Below, piece by piece: positions 60,801 through 64,000 of a DNA stretch of 64,000 nt. Within the stretch, counting starts at the first letter, position 1; each line of letters begins with the position of its first letter. This DNA comes from Phoronis australis (Eukaryota > Phoronida > Phoronidae), in NCBI GenBank assembly GCA_002633005.1, contig NMRA01000036.1, forward strand, positions 664,440 to 728,439, given 5' to 3'. A model generated the notes under the pieces. It was not told where the DNA came from. It worked only from the letters and a program-made list of their open reading frames with translations, and did no database searches. The translations under genes were made by a program, and so were the position numbers.

Positions 60801-62746
60801 ATTGTCCTAAATTCTTGGAGCATTGAAAAACAGTTTTGGACCTTGTACACTTTTCACAGATCATGGAAAACTCGTTGTGAAAATATTTATTTTTCCCAAA
60901 ATGGTGGGCCGTCTCAAAATGGCACAACTTTACTGTAACAAGCTTTCCATTTTTCCCAAGCCCAGACATCAGGTCTGTTTTAGATCTGTTGTCTAAATCT
61001 TTGTCAGATGGAAGTTTCATAGCATCTTTAAGCATTTCATGAGAAAGATGTGAGCTTAGTCTGTGCAAGCTTTTTTGTAATTTTCTATTGAATTAATGCT
61101 TGGCAATTGATTTGTGAAAAAGTCACTGCTGCAGTGTGCACATGAATGTCGTGGTAAGAATTCCTTAACTTCCAGATCTCATAACATGCTGTGTCCTTAT
61201 TGTAGCCCATCACAAACTGACAAATAGTGCCAAGATGATTGTCAAGATCTGCAGACATGAAATGAGTGAGATTGAAGTATGTCCTGACTGCTATATGAAC
61301 TCCAGTGTGAAGCGTAATGAATACTGGTTCTGTGAACCTTGTGTAAGTATCACATGATTTTATGTTTAATACATAGCTGTCTGAGCCAGTTTCTTGAAAA
61401 CAGTATTGGCTGCCTGAGCCATATTCCCAGAGAACACTGTACAGACTGTCTGAACCTTATGTCTGAGTGCAGTACCAGCCGTGTGAGCCATATGCTCTGC
61501 ATACAATACCAGCTGTCTGAGCCATATCGTGTGAGATCAGTACCAACTGCTGGAACCACATGCTCTGAGTATAGGCTGTCTCAGTCATAATCACTTAATA
61601 TGCTAATGACTGTTTTCGCCATATGCCCTGAATACAGTATTCACAGTCTGAGCCATGTACCATGAGAACAATGCAGGCTGTGCCCTGAGTAAAGTACTGG
61701 TTGATTGAGCCATGTGCCCTGAGCACATAGCAGCTGGCTGAGTCACATACCCAGGCAATGATACTGACTGTCTGAGCCACATGCTCTGTGAACAATACTG
61801 ACTATCTGTGATGCATGCCAGGAGTACTGTACAGGGTGTCTGAGCCATATGCCCTGAATACAGTACTTGCTGTCTGAGCCATATGCCCTGATTACTGTAC
61901 CGACTGTGAGCCACATGCCCTGAGTACAGTACAGGCTGTCTTGAGTCATATACCCTGAGCACAGTACTTGCTGTCTGAGCCATATGCCCTGGTTACTGTG
62001 CCGACTCTCTGAGCCACATGCCCTGAGTACAGTGTACAAGATGTTTGAGCCATATGGCCTTATTACTGTACTGACTGTCTGAGTCACATGCCTTGAGTAC
62101 ACTACAGGCTTTCTGAGCCATATGTCCTGAGTATAGTACCGGGTGTCTGAGCCACATTCCCTAGTATAATACAAACTGTCATGCCTATCTTTCGATCTGC
62201 AAAATGTGAACAAAAGCAATTGCATCTTAAAAGTATTTGATAACATTCATATTGCAGGTCAGTCCTAGAATTATTTTGACAACTAGTTTCCAACCTCTTT
62301 TTCATCCTTTCTCAAGTTGCATGCTTAGAATTGAATGCATGTGTCTATCAGAAAGCGATGATTCAACTTGCACATTGGGTACTGGTATTGTGAAAAGCTG
62401 TTAAAGTTCAGGTCTGCAATATCACATTGGGTATAGGTGGACAGAGTCACTGTCTGGCTCAGGTTAATCGCCCATTTGTGTTATTACTCATTTTCAGACT
62501 CCGTAATTTAAGTGTCAAGGCTCACTAATTTAAGTGTCCAGGCCATTAAACTTAACACTTACAGTAATACAAACACTTATTGAAAATGAGTTGCCTATCA
62601 GTGATTGATTGATTGCTGGTATATTTGTAGCGGAATCCCCATCCATTAGTGTGGTCTAAACTGAAGGGCTACCCATTCTGGCCAGCCAAGGCATTGAGAG
62701 AAATTGATGGACAAGTGGACGTACGCTTCTTTGGAGCTCACGATAG
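39772..62746 (+). CDS. ZMYND8: ZMYND8-like PHD/bromodomain/PWWP histone reader, spliced, 3' part outside window
   Basis: This is a nuclear chromatin reader. In the family, the PHD-bromodomain-PWWP module binds modified histone H3 tails and DNA, and a C-terminal MYND finger recruits corepressors. Nine coding exons read through without a stop: 39776-39848, 42160-42276, 50176-50309, 52153-52296, 54031-54144, 55178-55270, 55869-55956, 61206-61342 and 62631-62746. Phases agree at every join, giving 338 residues plus two bases. Order: basic N-terminus (1-108); C4HC3 PHD finger (C116, C119, C128, C131, H136, C139, C152, C155); bromodomain (about 160-262) with the acetyl-lysine-binding Asn at 253 in CIIFNG; a CxxC...CxxC zinc site (280, 283, 297, 300); PWWP start with YPFWP at 314-318. 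The match to vertebrate ZMYND8 from the PHD onward is close; ZMYND11 is less similar. The PWWP end, the coiled region and MYND lie right of the window. Confidence 0.93.
39849..42159. other. ZMYND8 intron 1
   Basis: No recognised element apart from the degenerate tandem repeat at 41811-42110. Confidence 0.55.
41811..42110. repeat. Degenerate ~50-bp tandem repeat upstream of ZMYND8 exon 2
   Basis: Recurring TGTTCATGACCAC / CATACACACATG / AAACTGT blocks ending about 50 bp before the exon 2 acceptor. Strongly diverged. Confidence 0.6.
42160..42276 (+). CDS. ZMYND8: ZMYND8 coding exon 2 (N-terminal, low complexity)
   Basis: 117-nt exon between ACATATTGTAG and GTGAGCAT, phase 1 to 1. It reads [20 protein letters not shown] then [18 protein letters not shown]. 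Both ends match the phases of the neighbouring exons. Vertebrate ZMYND8 has a comparable polar stretch before its first basic cluster, but sequence identity is too low to prove it. Confidence 0.6.
42388..42920 (+). repeat. CTAGTGGCAATTTT repeat family, copy 3
   Basis: Begins TTTTATGCGTCCACATATTG with a short hairpin (ATATTGTATGTGGGTGCATAT), then the family units. In ZMYND8 intron 2, 110 bp after exon 2. Confidence 0.7.
43234..43313. repeat. Perfect 23-bp inverted repeat at the 5' edge of the Penelope-like fragment
   Basis: AGTGACTGTCCTGAGCATTA with TAA at 43291-43313 is inverted without mismatch at 43234-43256, with a 34-nt loop. The right arm is part of the element's coding frame (SDCPEHYK). 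Confidence 0.85.
43257..44134 (+). mobile_element. Penelope-like retroelement fragment (RT end plus GIY-YIG region), pseudogene
   Basis: The frame reads [20 protein letters not shown] at about 43290, then RDWNLF-like residues ([17 protein letters not shown]), the end of a Penelope-type reverse transcriptase. After one stop near 43614 it continues [17 protein letters not shown] and NVVYEFTCP, the linker and start of the GIY-YIG endonuclease domain. A frameshifted [13 protein letters not shown] follows near 43826. Stops and frameshifts make it non-functional, and the upstream RT is missing. It lies in ZMYND8 intron 2 in the same orientation as the gene. Confidence 0.75.
44350..45145 (+). repeat. 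Dispersed repeat, plus-strand copy of the same family
   Basis: Matches 23258-24346 from TTGGYGCAAARCTG through GCGCTGATGTGGGTAAAA to GAACTACCTGGGCTGTGTG and the GTCAGCCAGCTAGCTG end. In ZMYND8 intron 2. The open frames in it are not conserved between copies. Confidence 0.5.
45755..45793. repeat. 12-bp perfect hairpin
   Basis: GTCAAACCCCAC at 45755-45766 and its inverse at 45782-45793, 15-nt loop. No role is evident. Confidence 0.6.
46446..47137. mobile_element. TIR-flanked element with an internal tandem duplication
   Basis: GACACAGAATGCCATGAAAA with AGACGAAATAATC at the left end is found inverted at 47095-47133. Inside, a ~278-bp unit is repeated twice (46464-46740, 46741-47018) with about 97% identity. 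The matching 65-70-codon ORFs are a by-product of the duplication. In ZMYND8 intron 2. Confidence 0.7.
47757..47780. repeat. (TC)n microsatellite
   Basis: About 12 TC units in ZMYND8 intron 2. Confidence 0.9.
48744..49073. repeat. Foldback repeat with ~90-bp arms
   Basis: The arm at 48744-48843 (GTGTAGATTGGTCGCAGATG ... AAGAATGTTCGA) is inverted at 48977-49073 with about 85% identity. The right arm read plus, and the left arm read minus, both encode [12 protein letters not shown]-like peptides, so the arms may come from a retroelement coding end. Confidence 0.65.
49630..49860 (+). repeat. CTAGTGGCAATTTT repeat family, partial copy 4
   Basis: Contains GCACCAACTAGTGCCCATTT, GTATCTGCAAAACCACGCTA and CACTGTGGTGCCCCATAGTG segments of the family. 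Truncated at both ends. Confidence 0.55.
49906..50025. repeat. 60-bp perfect-like tandem duplication
   Basis: CGACTACTGTGGTTCTCTTG ... GACTGCGYCCTCTTG occurs twice, starting 49906 and 49966, with one difference. It begins in CTAGTGGC-family sequence and ends 150 bp before the ZMYND8 exon 3 acceptor. Confidence 0.9.
50176..50309 (+). CDS. ZMYND8: ZMYND8 coding exon 3 (basic/nuclear localisation region)
   Basis: 134-nt exon, acceptor TTGTTCAACAG, donor CAA|GTAAGA, phase 1 to 0. It encodes [19 protein letters not shown] then [17 protein letters not shown]. The KRK and KKRK clusters resemble the QKRK...PIKKKKK stretch that precedes the PHD finger in vertebrate ZMYND8 and are plausible nuclear localisation signals. 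Confidence 0.78.
50310..52152. other. ZMYND8 intron 3
   Basis: No recognised element. Only a small direct repeat of CCTTGACAAACC near 51530. Confidence 0.65.
52153..52296 (+). CDS. ZMYND8: ZMYND8 coding exon 4 (PHD finger)
   Basis: 144-nt exon, phase 0 to 0, acceptor TTTTGTCTATAG, donor CAG|GTGAGA. It holds the complete PHD finger: [20 protein letters not shown] then YHMRCL and WVCPECQ, all eight zinc ligands present. [20 protein letters not shown] is diagnostic of ZMYND8. The 3' edge and donor are repeated in the following 110 bp of intron (see 52270-52440). Confidence 0.96.
52270..52440 (+). repeat. Threefold tandem duplication of the ZMYND8 exon 4 donor
   Basis: The GTGAGAGCC...TTTCTGG unit follows donors at 52297 (real), 52346 and 52400, at 49- and 54-bp spacing. 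The third copy restores GTGTCAG|GTGAGAG, including eight or more exon-like bases. The repeated intron segment is CARTTTCTGGMTYC. Confidence 0.85.
53080..53235 (+). mobile_element. Diverged relative of the 14548-14674 MITE
   Basis: Shares GCGAGATTACGTGAGATG and the GGCTAGATTTT core with the copy at 14548. The terminal repeats are decayed. Confidence 0.5.
53458..53739 (+). mobile_element. Tyrosine-recombinase (DIRS/Ngaro/Crypton-type) fragment, inactive
   Basis: An open frame reads [20 protein letters not shown], then [20 protein letters not shown] and [14 protein letters not shown]...LQTAGWS. This matches the catalytic core of eukaryotic tyrosine recombinases, whose usual box is PHSTRAAS...AGWS. 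Here the catalytic Arg of that box has become His (HSTH), and the terminal part with the active Tyr is lost. The first stop upstream is at about 53450. It is in ZMYND8 intron 4. Confidence 0.7.
54031..54144 (+). CDS. ZMYND8: ZMYND8 coding exon 5 (PHD-bromodomain linker, helix Z)
   Basis: 114-nt exon, phase 0 to 0, acceptor TTTTTATAG, donor GGG|GTGAGT. It reads [20 protein letters not shown] then [18 protein letters not shown], matching vertebrate [26 protein letters not shown] with the expected substitutions. The donor is followed by about eight more GTGAGT-like copies at ~20-bp spacing. Confidence 0.93.
54130..54320 (+). repeat. ~20-bp minisatellite of donor-like GTGAGTAC units after ZMYND8 exon 5
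   Basis: The real donor GGGG|GTGAGTATT at 54145 is the first of about nine units. GTGAGT-like cores occur at 54165, 54187, 54207, 54228 (CTCAGTAC), 54247, 54267, 54291 (TTGAGTAC) and 54311. Several also keep the exon-like CAAGGG before GTGAGT. Confidence 0.85.
54321..55177. other. ZMYND8 intron 5, remainder
   Basis: No element recognised after the donor-like minisatellite. Confidence 0.65.
55178..55270 (+). CDS. ZMYND8: ZMYND8 coding exon 6 (bromodomain, ZA loop)
   Basis: 93-nt exon, phase 0 to 0, acceptor ATGTTACAG, donor ATG|GTAAGT. It encodes [20 protein letters not shown] then [11 protein letters not shown], the ZA loop of the bromodomain; the HPMDLxTLE motif is typical of the family. 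Confidence 0.94.
55271..55868. other. ZMYND8 intron 6
   Basis: Only the ~22-bp minisatellite at 55637-55742. Confidence 0.7.
55637..55742. repeat. ~22-bp minisatellite, about 5 copies
   Basis: Unit AGTGCAACACTAGATCTTGG with variants (GTAACATTAGGTCAAACT, GCAACACAAGATCAAACT). In ZMYND8 intron 6, not adjoining a splice site. Confidence 0.8.
55869..55956 (+). CDS. ZMYND8: ZMYND8 coding exon 7 (bromodomain, acetyl-lysine pocket)
   Basis: 88-nt exon, phase 0 to 1, acceptor TTCATTGTAG, donor GGCA|GTAAGT. It encodes [19 protein letters not shown] then [10 protein letters not shown]. The Asn before the final Gly is the conserved acetyl-lysine-binding residue. [23 protein letters not shown] is nearly identical to vertebrate ZMYND8. 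Confidence 0.96.
56186..56295 (-). repeat. Dispersed repeat, inverted relative of 4466-4584
   Basis: Diverged copy of the 4466-4584 repeat, read on the minus strand, in ZMYND8 intron 7. It begins with a palindromic GGTCGGACCGGTCGAC. Confidence 0.45.
57892..59877 (-). mobile_element. TIR DNA transposon, non-autonomous, copy B
   Basis: Same family as 19677-21342, inverted. Ends are CGGCATTTTTTCACTCAG at 57892 and its inverse at 59877. Motif GGCTAYGGAGAATAC recurs (58080, 58440, 58793, 59094, 59113, 59272). An internal segment is duplicated (about 58290-58450 and 58640-58810), which makes it longer than copy A. It lies in ZMYND8 intron 7. Confidence 0.8.
61206..61342 (+). CDS. ZMYND8: ZMYND8 coding exon 8 (bromodomain helix C and zinc site)
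   Basis: 137-nt exon, phase 1 to 0, acceptor TTATTGTAG, donor TGT|GTAAGT. It encodes [19 protein letters not shown] then [20 protein letters not shown] and WFCEPC. The CPDC and CEPC pairs form the zinc site bridging the bromodomain to the PWWP. The 3' edge resembles the unit of the minisatellite that fills the next 800 bp. Confidence 0.95.
61371..62170 (+). repeat. ~34-bp minisatellite directly after ZMYND8 exon 8
   Basis: About 20 diverged units of the form CCCTGAGTACAGTACTGG + CTGTCTGAGCCATATG. The unit resembles the last 25 bp of the preceding exon plus its donor (TACTGGTTCTGTGAACCTTG then TGTAAGTAT). The best match is at 61446-61470 (CTGTCTGAACCTTATG). The array accounts for long minus-strand open frames here that are not genes. 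Confidence 0.8.
62171..62630. other. ZMYND8 intron 8, remainder
   Basis: No element recognised between the minisatellite and exon 9, only a small repeat of CTAATTTAAGTGTC near 62510. Confidence 0.65.
62631..62746 (+). CDS. ZMYND8: ZMYND8 coding exon 9 (start of PWWP domain)
   Basis: 116-nt exon, phase 0 to 2, acceptor ATATTTGTAG, donor AG|GTATTG. It encodes [20 protein letters not shown] then [19 protein letters not shown], the first strands of the PWWP domain, with YPFWP as its signature. The remainder of the domain is beyond the exons found; no further exon is recognisable before 64000. Confidence 0.95.
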
Positions 62747-63229
62747 GTATTGTAATGGTGCTGTTCATATTATTTCACCTTTAAGCCTCTTCTACTTTAC
62801 TCAATGTCTTCATTTTCATGCTCCGGCATATATAAGTGTAAACTGGTGACAGGTCTTCTTTCAAGCATTTATTTTATTTTACAGAGAATAAATGCTTTAA
62901 TGTTTTAAAAAGTTGTCTCTTTTTAGTGACTGTTATATATTAGTGTTGGACGTTCCGTGCTCAAATTAGACAGCAGGACTAGACGTCTTGCATGACATTA
63001 TGAAAAGTTATTACTGAAACTTAAGAGTGGTGAAAATAGTTTGATGTTTAATTAGACTTTCCCACAGTGTTTTGCAGACCTGTACCATATGCACAGAAAT
63101 TTGGCTTGCAGTATGCATGTACGCAAGACTAGGCAAAAATTCAAATTCACAGCAAATTATATACTGAATAGTAAGTAACGGAAGTTTTTTAAATTAGACA
63201 TTAAAAATAGATCTATTTGTATTATTTTA
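62747..63229. other. ZMYND8 intron 9, first part
   Basis: Nothing recognised before the CTAGTGGC repeat that starts about 63230. Confidence 0.65.
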
Positions 63230-64000
63230 GCCAAAAACTTGTGCTGCAAAGTTGACGAATTTTGGACGGATTCCACTACCAGAGTGTGCCCCTAGTGACA
63301 ATTTTTTGCACTTACCTCTGTATCTTCAAATGTCAATGGATTTTCATGATATTTAGCATATAGGCATCAATTAGTGAGATGATACTATCCTCTCATTTTT
63401 TGATGGATTTGAGGTATTTTGCACCACCTAGTGGCCATTTTTACTGTTTTTAGTCTGTTTTTTTTGCCTCCATGCCTCTATCAACCAAACCACTCTAAGG
63501 ATGATTGTGGAAACTGGCATATACCTGTTCTCAGTGTTAAGAGGACAGTTGACGATGATTGTCGACGACTATGACTACTGTGGTGCATCCTAGTGGCAAT
63601 TTTGCGTCCATGGCTGTATCCCTTAAACCCAGTGCAGGATCTTTATTAAATTCAGCAAGTTTATTTATATGAAGTTGATAACAGATGACTTTCAGACTCT
63701 GTGCCCCCTAGTGGCACTTTTGTTTTTTCGTTTCAGTCTGTTTCTCATAAGATCCTTGACGGATTTTTATGAAATTTAATAAATAGGTTTCTTTTAAAGA
63801 GTTGATTACATGCTCCCGTTTTGGGATGGATTCAACATATTTTGTGCCATTTAGTGATCATTTTAACTGTTTTCTAGTCTGGTTTTGGCGTCCGCCCCTC
63901 TATCAGCCAAGCCACTCTAACGATGATTGTGAAAATCAGCATATACGTTTTTAGTGTGAAGAGGATGGTGGATGATGATTTTCCGATGCCTTTGACTACT
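63230..64000 (+). repeat. CTAGTGGCAATTTT repeat family, copy 5, runs off the window
   Basis: Two rounds of ~420 bp with CACCACCTAGTGGCCATTTT, TCCATGCCTCTATCAACCAA and GTGCCCCCTAGTGGCACTTT. In the ZMYND8 intron after exon 9. All five copies in the window have the same orientation. Confidence 0.75.

Larger units (their letters stand above)
55957..61205. other. ZMYND8 intron 7 (5.2 kb)
   Basis: Repeat at 56186 and TIR element B at 57892-59877. Nothing recognised in 56300-57890 or 59880-61200. Confidence 0.65.

Noticed and set aside
61603-62246. Long minus-strand ORFs (126 and 167 codons) with a repeated [13 protein letters not shown] pattern
   Set aside because: Generated by the ~34-bp minisatellite in ZMYND8 intron 8; antisense to the gene and not conserved between units.

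Overview
This is a eukaryotic (metazoan) window: AT-rich, intron-rich and full of transposable elements, with two spliced protein-coding genes that I can read exon by exon. There is no sign of bacterial gene organisation, CRISPR, rRNA or tRNA. The gene content fits an invertebrate animal. The DNA transposons, Penelope-like and tyrosine-recombinase elements, and the short repeats that duplicate exon-intron junctions make an invertebrate deuterostome, perhaps amphioxus, my best guess. That is a judgement, not something the sequence proves.

The two genes lie head to head. A TRAM gene (translocating-chain-associated membrane protein of the ER translocon) runs on the minus strand from its ATG at 22450 leftward. 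Six coding exons, including a 31-nt micro-exon, cover residues 1-211 in unbroken frame; the rest of the gene lies left of the window. A ZMYND8 gene (PHD-bromodomain-PWWP histone reader) runs on the plus strand from an ATG at 39776 through nine coding exons to 62746. It breaks off inside the PWWP domain, so the MYND end lies to the right. In both genes the splice phases match at every junction.

Between and inside the genes: (1) 1-22 kb, TRAM introns with MITEs, minisatellites and a LINE 3' fragment. (2) 23-29.4 kb, a nested pile of CAGGG...CCCTG hAT-like transposons with visible 5-bp target-site duplications. (3) 30.6-33 kb, a diverged tandem repeat followed by a higher-order ~300-bp dimeric satellite. 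(4) 33-39.7 kb, intergenic repeats and a 337-bp palindrome. (5) 39.7-64 kb, ZMYND8, whose introns hold a Penelope-like fragment, a tyrosine-recombinase fragment, a ~2-kb TIR element and several minisatellites.

The most unusual feature is that at five splice junctions in these two unrelated genes the junction itself (exon edge plus splice site) is tandemly duplicated into the neighbouring intron: TRAM exon 3 acceptor, TRAM exon 6 donor, and ZMYND8 exons 4, 5 and 8 donors. This creates arrays of decoy splice sites, with copy number from 3 to about 20. I recall similar junction-spanning minisatellites ('mirages') being described in an amphioxus Adh gene; here they appear in two further genes.
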